Shown here in pieces: positions 1 to 7,780 of a DNA stretch of 45,751 nt (positions are counted from its first letter, which is position 1; each line of letters starts with the position of its first letter). The DNA lies in NCBI GenBank assembly GCA_947177425.1, contig CAMWUN010000027.1, forward strand, positions 1 to 45,751, given 5' to 3'. The notes under the pieces were generated by a model. It was not told the DNA's origin. It saw only the letters and a list, made by a program, of their open reading frames with translations, and ran no database searches. This DNA is from an uncultured bacterium (GTDB taxonomy: Bacteria > Bacillota > Clostridia > Lachnospirales > Lachnospiraceae). The translations under genes were made by a program, and so were the position numbers.

Positions 1-16
1 CGAATCACTTTCTTAC

Positions 17-60
17 GACCAGCGCAGTAAATGCGCAGGTCTGTGTGAACAGTAATTCTC
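17..60. repeat. Intergenic hairpin and R2-family repeat at the left edge
   Basis: GACC-A-GCGCA (17-26) can pair with TGCGC-A-GGTC (32-41) around the loop gtaaa. The adjoining bases 42-60, read on the minus strand, give ATTACTGTTCAC, the opening of the R2 repeat also found at 17206, 19616 and 29632. It lies outside any gene and is probably the end of a dispersed palindromic element that continues beyond the window. Confidence 0.5.
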
Positions 61-147
61 AGAATACAGCCCCATCAGTATACCATAGGCAGAATCTAAA
101 GTCTATTTTATAACTTAATGTTTTAAATACCCTCTTGATTTCCCCCC

Positions 148-195
148 TTGACATCCATCCTGTTCCATGCAATAATTAAACCGTAAGTTTAATTA
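148..195 (+). promoter_or_regulatory. TetR operon promoter with overlapping operator palindrome
   Basis: TTGACA at 148-153, a 17-bp spacer and AATAAT at 171-176 form a sigma-A-type promoter. A perfect 9-bp inverted repeat, TAATTAAAC (173-181) and GTTTAATTA (187-195) with a 5-bp centre, covers the -10 box and the start region. TetR-family repressors usually bind such sites next to their own gene, so autorepression of the three-gene operon is inferred. Confidence 0.65.
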
Positions 196-215
196 ATACC
201 CAGCGAGGTAATCAC

Positions 216-863
216 ATGGCACGAAGAAAAAAGGAACCGGGAAGCGTACACCGTTCCAACATCGCTTCCGCTGCACAGGAATTATTTCAGCAAAAAGGCA
301 TTGCATCCGCTTCCATGGATGAAATTGCCCAAAAGGCCGGCTACAGCAAGGCTACTCTATATGTTTATTTTAAAAATAAGGAAGAAATTGTAGGCTTCCT
401 TGTGCTGGAAAGCATGGAAAAATTATATGGGCATATTCTTAAGGCACTGGAATCGGACGGGAATACCAAAACCCGCTACGACAATATCTGTAAGTCCCTG
501 CTGAAATACCAGCAGGAGTTTCCCTTCTATTTCCAGCTTGCCCTAAGCGAAATCAATATCGATTTTTCCCATACGGATTTTCTGCCCGAAGAGCAGGAAA
601 CCTTCCGCATAGGTGAGAAAATTAATGAAAAAGTCAAGCAGTTTATACAGGATGGAATCGCCGCAGGAGATTTACGGAGAGATATACAGATAATGCCCGC
701 CATATTCTCTTTCTGGGGTATGCTGTCGGGTCTGATTCTGACCGCGGAAAATAAAAAAGCTTATATTGCACAGGAGATGGAACTGTCCAGAGAAGAATTC
801 CTGACTTATGGATTTGACACACTCTACCGCGCCATCGCCGGTGCACCTGAAAATCTTCTCTGA
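216..863 (+). CDS. TetR/AcrR family transcriptional regulator
   Basis: This 215-residue protein has the TetR layout. The N-terminal helix-turn-helix spans roughly residues 13-58, with ASMDEIAQKAGYSKATLYVY as the recognition segment and YFKNKEEI after it. The rest is the ligand-binding, dimerising helical domain, which does not reveal the ligand. GAGGT at 205-209 supports the ATG at 216. It is the first gene of an operon with a membrane flavoprotein and a flavodoxin-ferredoxin, and a palindrome over its promoter suggests that it represses the operon. A redox or drug-like inducer is possible but not shown. The family call is secure; the target is inferred. Confidence 0.93.
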   Translation: MARRKKEPGSVHRSNIASAAQELFQQKGIASASMDEIAQKAGYSKATLYVYFKNKEEIVGFLVLESMEKLYGHILKALESDGNTKTRYDNICKSLLKYQQEFPFYFQLALSEINIDFSHTDFLPEEQETFRIGEKINEKVKQFIQDGIAAGDLRRDIQIMPAIFSFWGMLSGLILTAENKKAYIAQEMELSREEFLTYGFDTLYRAIAGAPENLL

Positions 864-879
864 TGGGAGTGTGAGAATT

Positions 880-1545
880 ATGGGAATTATTACCGGATTT
901 CTGTGTCTGTTCTGCTTTGCCGCCCTGACAGCAAAGGCACTGACACGGAAGCTGAATTTATATAATGCAGACCTTATTTTCATGAAACTTCACAAACCTG
1001 CCAGCGGTCTTTTACTGGCAGGCTGTATCGTCCATATTCTGTCCGTCTGGACAGTTTTTAAAATGCGGAACATATTTGTGATGATAACAGGGCTTTTCAT
1101 CTTTGCAGCTTATATCCTGCTCATCATTTTCTGCCACCGCAAAAGGCAGACTGCCGAATACAGACTGCGCTGGCATAGAATTCTGACAGTTGTCATGCTG
1201 CTTTTTATCTCAGCCCATATAATCTTTTATTCTCTGGATTATCTGGACTACAAAAACAGGATTGCATCCATACGCCTTACCGGAATTGACTGTTCCAGAA
1301 TAGCAGACGGAAATTATACAGGAGAATGTGATGCCGGATATATTTATGCCCGGGTGGAAGTCGTAGTTGCAAATGGCTCCATAGCAGGCATACGGATTCT
1401 GGATCACCGCCATGAAAGGGGAACTGCGGCGGAACAGATTGTACATCATATCACCGCCACCGGGCGCACAGACATAGACGCTGTGTCCGGCGCGACAAAT
1501 TCCAGCCTTGTAATACAAAAAGCTGTTGAGAATGCTCTAAAATAA
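880..1545 (+). CDS. Membrane FMN-binding protein with cytochrome b-like four-helix domain
   Basis: The 221-residue protein starts at ATG 880, behind GGGAG at 865-869; an in-frame upstream start would run into tetR. Four hydrophobic helices (about 4-20, 40-60, 65-86, 99-120) precede an FMN_bind domain (about 135-221). AVSGATNSS carries Thr206, the kind of residue to which the flavin transferase ApbE links FMN covalently in NqrC/RnfG-type proteins. Positive loops after helices 1 and 3 put the FMN domain outside the cell. His38/His52 and His99/His113 each form HX13H, the spacing of bis-heme ligands in b-type cytochromes and ferric reductases. A role in moving electrons across the membrane to external flavin is inferred. 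Heme binding is not proven. Confidence 0.82.
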   Translation: MGIITGFLCLFCFAALTAKALTRKLNLYNADLIFMKLHKPASGLLLAGCIVHILSVWTVFKMRNIFVMITGLFIFAAYILLIIFCHRKRQTAEYRLRWHRILTVVMLLFISAHIIFYSLDYLDYKNRIASIRLTGIDCSRIADGNYTGECDAGYIYARVEVVVANGSIAGIRILDHRHERGTAAEQIVHHITATGRTDIDAVSGATNSSLVIQKAVENALK

Positions 1546-1574
1546 CTTAATACCATCGCAAAAGGGAGGAACAT

Positions 1575-2372
1575 ATGACAGGAATCTATTTCAGCGGCAC
1601 CGGTAACACCAGACACTGCATTGAAAAATTTATTCAGGAATTTTCAATCTTAAGCCAGCCCCGGGCATTTTCCGGGAAGCAGTCTGCTTCCTCCAAAAGG
1701 ACGGCACAGACGCCCGTTGTGTCCATAGAAGAATCATCTCCTGCTGCCAAAGCCCTGCAGGATGCACAGGACATTATCGTTCTGGCATACCCTGTCTACT
1801 ACAGCAATCTCCCCAAAATCATGAGAGATTTTATTGTGGAAAATAAAGATGCATGGAAAGGAAAAAAGGTCTACATACTCTGCACCATGGGACTTTTCAG
1901 CGGCGACGGGACAGGGGTATCTGCAAGGCTCCTAAGAAAATACGGTGCATCGGTTATTGGCGGACTTCATCTTATAATGCCCGACAGCATCTGCGATGTT
2001 AAAATCTTAAAGTACCCGCCGGAAAAAAACAGGCAGATAATTGCAAAAGCCGACCGGAAACTGGAAAAAGCCGCCCGCAAGATGGCCGTAGGCTCCCCAA
2101 CCCGGGAGGGGCTGGGATTCTTCAGCCATCTTGCAGGCTTCTTCGGACAGCGGCTTTGGTTTTACCGAAAGACACTGCACTATTCCGACAAATTAAAAAT
2201 CAATCCAGACGCCTGCATCCGGTGCGGCAGATGCGTGGGCCTGTGTCCCATGCATAATCTTTCCTTATCCGGCAATAAAATAACCGCCGGCGGTTCCTGC
2301 ACTATGTGTTACCGCTGTATCAGCCAGTGTCCGGTCAAAGCCATCACACTTATTGGGAAAAAGGTGATTTAA
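1575..2372 (+). CDS. EFR1-family flavodoxin-ferredoxin fusion
   Basis: The 265-residue protein starts behind GGGAGGA (1563-1569). The N-terminus MTGIYFSGTGNTRHC is the phosphate-binding loop of a flavodoxin-like FMN domain (to about residue 170). Near the C-terminus, CIRCGRCVGLCP and CTMCYRCISQCP are two complete CxxCxxCxxxCP motifs for two [4Fe-4S] clusters. This is the EFR1 arrangement, a cytosolic electron carrier common in gut Clostridia. As third gene of the tetR operon, 29 bp after the membrane flavoprotein, it is a plausible donor to it. Its stop lies only 3 bp from the stop of the convergent GH43 gene. Confidence 0.88.
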   Translation: MTGIYFSGTGNTRHCIEKFIQEFSILSQPRAFSGKQSASSKRTAQTPVVSIEESSPAAKALQDAQDIIVLAYPVYYSNLPKIMRDFIVENKDAWKGKKVYILCTMGLFSGDGTGVSARLLRKYGASVIGGLHLIMPDSICDVKILKYPPEKNRQIIAKADRKLEKAARKMAVGSPTREGLGFFSHLAGFFGQRLWFYRKTLHYSDKLKINPDACIRCGRCVGLCPMHNLSLSGNKITAGGSCTMCYRCISQCPVKAITLIGKKVI

Positions 2373-2375
2373 AAG

Positions 2376-4022
2376 TTAATCTACAGGCTTCGTCTCGTCG
2401 GCAATATACTCAAAGAAATCAAAGTCCGCATAATGCTGGTGTTTTACCCTGTCAGCACAGGTAATTCCCACCATAGTGCCTGTAAACTCCCCGTATTTAC
2501 AATACTCATCGGAGAATTTCGTGGTATCGAAAACCCGCCCGATTTTTTCATAGATTTCATTGTCATAACTCCACGCAAACCACGACTTTCTCCCCTCAAT
2601 TGTAAGGCGCAGGTAAATGGGCTTATCTTCCACGGGGATTCTGGTGTTTAAAAACTCCGTCTTTTCCCCATTTTCCAGATGGATAATGGAAATAGCGCTC
2701 TGCCCTAATGTTTCACTGTAATATTTCCGCAGATTAATGTAATTCATATTGTCATAATACAGAATCAGCCCTGCACTGTGCTGATGGACCTGCGGCTGAA
2801 ACTCCATCTTTGTTGTCACCCTTGCGTATACGCTGGTCAGCTTCCGCGCAAGGATACTCACTTTATTTAAAGATGTTCTGGACTCCTGTCCCCGGATTCT
2901 CACATACCCCGGTCTTGCCTTCACATCGGCAAAACGGTCCGGCATGATACGGGGCGCATAGTAATAATTCCCCAACTCTTCCCCGTCAAAATCATCAAAA
3001 TCAGGTATTTTCGGCATAGGCGCTTCGGGAAGGGAGCTTTCCGGCACTTCCATTTTGGCAAGATTACTGCCATCCGCCATGCGCAGCCAGCCGTCCTTTG
3101 TCCACATCATTTTCTGGATGGCTGTTTCCCTTCCAAGGGTACACCGCAGTTCCGGCGCAAAGGGTCTTGCGCAAAGATGCACCAGATATACCTCTCCCGA
3201 AGGAAGCTCCACATAGCTTCCATGCCCGGACTTCTGCAAAGCAGACGCCGGATTATAATATTTCGGTTTCAAATGGTCAGGGTCATGCCGCTCATTGGAT
3301 TCTCCCGGCACGCTGGTGACAATGGGGTTTCTGGGATCTTTTTTATAGGGTCCCCACACATTTTCGGAACGTCCCATAGTAATACAATGGTTATAGCCCG
3401 TGCCTCCTTCTGCACACATAATATAGTAGAAGCCGTCTTTTTTCGTCAGATGGGGGGCTTCAATGCATCCCCGGTCCGTACCTCCCCGCCACATCCTTTT
3501 GGGGAATCCGATAATTTCTTTTTTCTCCGGGGAATACTCCACCATGCAGATTGCCCCCGGCTTTTCGTATCCCTCCCTGGTTTCCCATTCCAGGGAAACC
3601 ACATACTTCTTTCCGTCATCATCATGGAAAATGGATGCATCAAACCCGGAAGAATGGAGATACACGGGACTGCTCCATGGGCCTTTGATATCTTTTGCCG
3701 TAATCAGATAATTATCCACATCAAAATACCTGGCATTCATGGAATTCATAATCCCATATACCACATAAAACAAGTCTTCCTGCTCACAATATGTCAGGCA
3801 GGGCGCCCAGATTCCCTTTGCGCTTGGAAGTTTTTTTAAATCCACTTCCTCATCATCGGTCAGCACATGGGTATACAGTTCCCAGTTTTTCATATCCCTT
3901 GAATGGTACACGGGAATTCCCGGAAACCACTCAAAAGTTGATACGGCTGCGTAATAATCATCCCCTTTTCTGCAGATACAGGGGTCAGGATTAAATCCCG
4001 GAAAAATTGGATTCTTAATCAT
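2376..4022 (-). CDS. GH43 beta-xylosidase / alpha-L-arabinofuranosidase
   Basis: The start is taken at ATG 4022, behind AAGGAGG. A longer frame exists, but the first recognisable family sequence is MIKNPIFPGFNPDPC. The 548-residue length fits two-domain GH43 xylosidases. The five-bladed propeller shows the three expected acidic residues: Asp13 (NPDP, base), Asp128 (SGFDAS, pKa modulator) and Glu188 (GCIEAP, acid). The C-terminal half (about 330-548) is the beta-sandwich, with HQHSAGLILYYDNMNYINLR. No signal peptide is present, so it acts in the cytosol on imported xylo- or arabino-oligosaccharides. Its start overlaps the stop of the GH5 gene by 8 bp, indicating translational coupling. Exact sugar specificity cannot be read. 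Confidence 0.9.
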   Translation of the reverse strand: MIKNPIFPGFNPDPCICRKGDDYYAAVSTFEWFPGIPVYHSRDMKNWELYTHVLTDDEEVDLKKLPSAKGIWAPCLTYCEQEDLFYVVYGIMNSMNARYFDVDNYLITAKDIKGPWSSPVYLHSSGFDASIFHDDDGKKYVVSLEWETREGYEKPGAICMVEYSPEKKEIIGFPKRMWRGGTDRGCIEAPHLTKKDGFYYIMCAEGGTGYNHCITMGRSENVWGPYKKDPRNPIVTSVPGESNERHDPDHLKPKYYNPASALQKSGHGSYVELPSGEVYLVHLCARPFAPELRCTLGRETAIQKMMWTKDGWLRMADGSNLAKMEVPESSLPEAPMPKIPDFDDFDGEELGNYYYAPRIMPDRFADVKARPGYVRIRGQESRTSLNKVSILARKLTSVYARVTTKMEFQPQVHQHSAGLILYYDNMNYINLRKYYSETLGQSAISIIHLENGEKTEFLNTRIPVEDKPIYLRLTIEGRKSWFAWSYDNEIYEKIGRVFDTTKFSDEYCKYGEFTGTMVGITCADRVKHQHYADFDFFEYIADETKPVD

Positions 4023-5211
4023 GGCCTGTTCCTCCTTCCATTTTGCCTGTAGCAGGGAACCAGTCAAAGTCCACACACCTTCCCAGATCCCAGCTATCCC
4101 AGCCAATCCAGCCTTTATCATTTACCGTATCTGTAAGCAGCTTGTAGCTCCAGTAAAAGTATCCGCTTCCTTTATCCCATGCTTCCATCTGGGCCTTTGC
4201 CAGTGTACGGTAGATTTTCCTCTTTTCTTTTGCAGAAAGCTGTTCCTCTTCGCTTCCCTCCACACCGTTTAATACACTCTGTCCGCCTTTAGTGTCACAG
4301 CCGCAGGCAAGGGAATTAAACAGACACCATTCCCCACAGATTACCGGGAAATATTTCTGCATCTCTTCTATATCCTTTTCATAATTTTCCTTAATATAGG
4401 CCAGATAAGACGCCAGATTCTGCTGACAGCCGTCAGACTCAGCCATCATCAGGTACTGATGGGTATCAAGCACCACATTCACATATTTTTCCTCCCGCAT
4501 AAAGTCTTTCCATGCCAGAAGCTCAAACCCGTCATGAATCACCACATACTTATCCCCTGGCAGGAACTTTCGCAGCCTGTCGTATGCCCTGCAGTAAAAA
4601 TCCCTCAAAAATTCCATCGTATTGGGGCCGGATCCTTCCGCCATATCCTTATCTGCCGCGGGATAACGGCTGGGAACATTCATCAGTTTCCACGTCCGCT
4701 CCGTAATAGGCTCATTTAACACCTCGATTCCCCAAAGTCCCTTTCTGCTTCCATATCGCTCCGCCAGTCTTTCCAGAACAGAAAGAACAAATGCAACTTC
4801 CTCCGGGCACTTCGACCATTTACACACGCCGCATATTCCCCCATTGTCAAAACCATTCTGTCCCATAGGCGCCGTGTGAAGGTCAATCAGAATTTCCAGA
4901 CCGTACTTTTCCGCCCAGTTAAATGCCTTATCCAGTTCTTTCACACAGCCTATAAAAGGTTCCCTGTCGCCAAAGATAAAGTAAGGAACAGGAATCCTGA
5001 CCGCTTCCATCCCCATGGCTTTAATTGCCGCAAAATCTCTCTCCGAAATATACTCTGAGCGGTGAATCTGTATTCTGGCCTCATAAACTTCCCGGGAAAG
5101 CTGGCGGGGAAGATAATATTCATCTTCCGCCGTTGTCCCCTCAAATAAAGCCGGACTCATCCACTTTTCCAAAACCAGCCAGTTTCCTAAATTTACGCCT
5201 TTTACCTTCAT
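4015..5211 (-). CDS. GH5-family glycoside hydrolase (glucanase-like)
   Basis: The 398-residue protein begins VKGVNLGNWLVLEKWMSP, typical of the GH5 clan that includes exo-beta-1,3-glucanases. Glu167 in EVLNEP is the expected acid/base and Glu294 in ICGEW the expected nucleophile of a retaining (beta/alpha)8 enzyme. HTAPMGQNG and DTHQY are further GH5 landmarks. No signal peptide or carbohydrate-binding module is visible, so it should cut beta-glucosidic oligosaccharides inside the cell. It lies between the GPH symporter (1-bp gap) and the GH43 gene (8-bp overlap) in one transcript. Family assignment is firm; whether the linkage is beta-1,3 or beta-1,4 is open. Confidence 0.87.
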   Translation of the reverse strand: MKVKGVNLGNWLVLEKWMSPALFEGTTAEDEYYLPRQLSREVYEARIQIHRSEYISERDFAAIKAMGMEAVRIPVPYFIFGDREPFIGCVKELDKAFNWAEKYGLEILIDLHTAPMGQNGFDNGGICGVCKWSKCPEEVAFVLSVLERLAERYGSRKGLWGIEVLNEPITERTWKLMNVPSRYPAADKDMAEGSGPNTMEFLRDFYCRAYDRLRKFLPGDKYVVIHDGFELLAWKDFMREEKYVNVVLDTHQYLMMAESDGCQQNLASYLAYIKENYEKDIEEMQKYFPVICGEWCLFNSLACGCDTKGGQSVLNGVEGSEEEQLSAKEKRKIYRTLAKAQMEAWDKGSGYFYWSYKLLTDTVNDKGWIGWDSWDLGRCVDFDWFPATGKMEGGTGHD

Positions 5212-5212
5212 A

Positions 5213-6592
5213 TTACTCTGCCTCCTTTACTTTTCCGCGCTTCTTCAAATCATCAATAATTCCTGCAAATTCTTCGTCAAGATGATAAAACCTCATAATT
5301 CCCAGACCGATAATATAAACTGCAACCGGAATCCAGACAAAGCATATACGGATGGACGCAAGGGCAGATGCCGTCTGCTGTGCCGCTTCACCTACATATC
5401 CGCCGATTTCCAGAATCAGTCCCAGAAGCGCTGATCCGATTCCATTGCCAATCTTATATCCAAAGCTGCATGCGCTGTTTACCAGTCCTTCTGTGCGCAC
5501 GCCAGTCTTCCACTCTCCGTAATCAATAGTGTCCGAAACCATCGCCCACATAGTAGCGCCGCCGCAGGCATTTCCGATTCCTCTTATGATACTGGATACC
5601 ACGATAAGCCACATGGCGCCGCCGGAGAAGTTCAATACCATCATGCCCACTGTATTCAGTACCAGGCCAATAGCAAATACATTGCGTTTCCCGTACTTTT
5701 TCACCAGCATGGCAATAAAGAACATACCTGCAATCTGCACCACATTGAAAATGCCGTTGATGGTTCCCACCAGATTCCTGTCCCCAAGAATATCCTTTGC
5801 ATAATAAACGGTTGCTCCCCCGTTTACAGAATACATCAGGAAAAACAATGCCAGCATCCCGGTCATCATAATCCAGTACTTATTTTTAAACAGCGCTTTG
5901 ATTCCAACTGTAAAGGGAATATCCTCCGTTTTTCCAGCCTCTGCCCCGGCGGATTTCACCCTTTCCTTTGTGCCAAAGAAATTGATTAGAAATGCCGCAA
6001 CTGCCAGAACCCCAAGGACACAGAATGTTTTTGTCCATGCAGGCGCATTATCTCCAAAATACTCTACCAGCGGAAGGGTACACATATTGATGGTCAGGGT
6101 CCCTGCTGTAGCCAGAAGATTCCTGAAAATACTCAGCACTGACCTTTCATAAGGATCCTGTGTCATCAACGCATTCAATGCGGAATAGGGTACATTGATA
6201 GCTGTATAAATCACTGTAGACACAAGGTTGTATGTAATAAAAACATATACCAGCTTCGGCGTGGCCGCCCAGGATGTAGGAACCGAAAACAAAAGCACGC
6301 CTGAGACGGCAAAGGGAATGCACATACGCAGAAGCCACGGCCTTGCTTTTCCAAATCTGGACTTCGTCCTGTCCACAATAACTCCCATGATAATATCGCT
6401 TACCCCGTCAAAAACACGGGAAAACATCATAATCGTTCCCACCGCAAGGGCGCTGACCCCTGCATAATCCGTGTAATACAGCATCAGAAAAGCCGACATT
6501 GCCGTGTAAATAATGTTACACCCAAAATCACCGCATCCGTAGGAAAATCTCTCTATGACTTTTGATAAGGTTAATTTGCTCTTATTTTCCAT
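5213..6592 (-). CDS. GPH-family sugar:cation symporter (MelB/XynP-like)
   Basis: The 459-residue protein has about twelve hydrophobic helices. It carries GPH (glycoside-pentoside-hexuronide) signatures: an N-terminal RFSYGCGDFGCNIIYT, and DGVSDIIMGVIVDRTKSRFG, the conserved loop between helices 2 and 3, followed by KARPWLLR. The family imports disaccharides and oligosaccharides with Na+ or H+. It is the first gene of the minus-strand operon (symporter-GH5-GH43) and the likely entry route for their substrates. GAGGG sits 9 bp before the start. The promoter lies in 6593-6750, but no convincing -35/-10 pair was identified. AraC control from the divergent neighbour is inferred. Confidence 0.9.
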   Translation of the reverse strand: MENKSKLTLSKVIERFSYGCGDFGCNIIYTAMSAFLMLYYTDYAGVSALAVGTIMMFSRVFDGVSDIIMGVIVDRTKSRFGKARPWLLRMCIPFAVSGVLLFSVPTSWAATPKLVYVFITYNLVSTVIYTAINVPYSALNALMTQDPYERSVLSIFRNLLATAGTLTINMCTLPLVEYFGDNAPAWTKTFCVLGVLAVAAFLINFFGTKERVKSAGAEAGKTEDIPFTVGIKALFKNKYWIMMTGMLALFFLMYSVNGGATVYYAKDILGDRNLVGTINGIFNVVQIAGMFFIAMLVKKYGKRNVFAIGLVLNTVGMMVLNFSGGAMWLIVVSSIIRGIGNACGGATMWAMVSDTIDYGEWKTGVRTEGLVNSACSFGYKIGNGIGSALLGLILEIGGYVGEAAQQTASALASIRICFVWIPVAVYIIGLGIMRFYHLDEEFAGIIDDLKKRGKVKEAE

Positions 6593-6732
6593 GATATATC
6601 CCTCTCTTTTTTCTCTTATTCATCTTCCATGCGCGCCGGATATTCTCTGTTTACAATGATATAGTACCATACACTTAAAATATCCAATAGATTTTATATT
6701 GTCTTAATTATAGGTCGATATTCTCTTTTTTA

Positions 6733-6761
6733 TTGACCTTACCAATCAAATGAGATACTAT
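6733..6761 (+). promoter_or_regulatory. Putative promoter of the AraC regulator
   Basis: TTGACC (6733-6738), a 17-bp spacer and TACTAT (6756-6761) give a reasonable sigma-A promoter. The predicted transcript starts near 6768, which rules out upstream in-frame starts for the regulator and supports ATG 6828. The 235-bp divergent region 6593-6827 otherwise holds AT-rich sequence and presumably the AraC binding sites, which I could not delimit. Confidence 0.5.
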
Positions 6762-6827
6762 TTCCTTAGAAAATTATTGGCTCCTGGGTGTCTGAATCCC
6801 AGAGCTGCTCACAGAAAGGAAATACCC

Positions 6828-7673
6828 ATGGCAGAACATCACTCAGGCCACACCTACGAAATCATACAGGTTCCCAAAACCACCGGCGTCCGCTTTTTTA
6901 CAGAACATGATACCGGAAGCTACCATCCCAATCACTGGCATGACGCAATCGAAATTATCTATATGTTCAGTGGGGAGTTGGATGTCACCGTGGAATCTTC
7001 CAGCTTCCACCTAAAGGAAGGACAAATCTTCCTGATCAACTCCTGTGTCATCCACTCTACCAAATGCACATCCCCCAATACAGGGATTGTCTTTCAGATA
7101 CCTTTTGACTTCATCAGACTTTACGTCCCCGATGTAGCACAATTGCAGTTCGTTCTGGAGGACCCGGGAAGCAGCCCTGTTTACCAGACCAAACTCCGTA
7201 TTTTTAAGGAAACACTTCTACAGATGCAGATTGCGGACGAGATCCGTCCGGAAGGATATATTCTGCGCTTTAACAGCCTTCTTTTCGAAATACTGTTCCA
7301 GCTTTACCACAATTTCAGTGTAAAAGTCTTTCACGCTGACTTAAGCCATAAGGAAAAAGATTTGAACCGCCTGACCCATGTGCTGGACTATACAAACCAG
7401 AATTACAACCGCCCTATATCCATAGAAGAAATCTCCGGGATAGCCTTTCTGGAGGCCGGGTACTTCTGCCGCTTTTTTAAGAAACATATGGGACTTACCT
7501 TTTTAGAATATCAGAATGAAGTCCGTCTGTCCCATATTTACCATGACTTGATCACAACCAAAGACACCTTACAGCATATCCTGGAACGGCATGGGTTTAC
7601 CAATTACAAACTTTTCCGCAGAATGTTTCAGGAACACTTCCATGCAACGCCGTCCCAGATCCGGAACTTTTAA
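6828..7673 (+). CDS. AraC-family regulator of the carbohydrate locus
   Basis: The 281-residue protein starts at ATG 6828 behind AAAGGA; this fits the predicted promoter better than an upstream in-frame ATG at 6750. Residues about 25-95 form a cupin sensor (NHWHDAIEIIYMFSGEL and SCVIHST). The C-terminal 100 residues contain two helix-turn-helix units: ISIEEISGIAFLEAGYFCRF, then the closing RRMFQEHFHATPSQIRNF. Such proteins bind a sugar through the cupin and activate nearby catabolic genes. It is divergent from the symporter operon and 107 bp before the GH95 gene, so it is the likely regulator of both. The inducer is unknown. Confidence 0.9.
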   Translation: MAEHHSGHTYEIIQVPKTTGVRFFTEHDTGSYHPNHWHDAIEIIYMFSGELDVTVESSSFHLKEGQIFLINSCVIHSTKCTSPNTGIVFQIPFDFIRLYVPDVAQLQFVLEDPGSSPVYQTKLRIFKETLLQMQIADEIRPEGYILRFNSLLFEILFQLYHNFSVKVFHADLSHKEKDLNRLTHVLDYTNQNYNRPISIEEISGIAFLEAGYFCRFFKKHMGLTFLEYQNEVRLSHIYHDLITTKDTLQHILERHGFTNYKLFRRMFQEHFHATPSQIRNF

Positions 7674-7780
7674 GAAATAATTGTATTTTCAACATTAGTG
7701 CGGTTTTCTATCCTTGCGGCGCAGAGCAGAATCATATATGTTAAAAGAAACTCTGCGGAAAAAGGAGGCAGTACAAAGAA

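Noticed and set aside
3177-3839. 220-codon plus-strand frame
   Set aside because: It is antisense to the well-supported GH43 gene, has no ribosome site, and its protein shows no family pattern.
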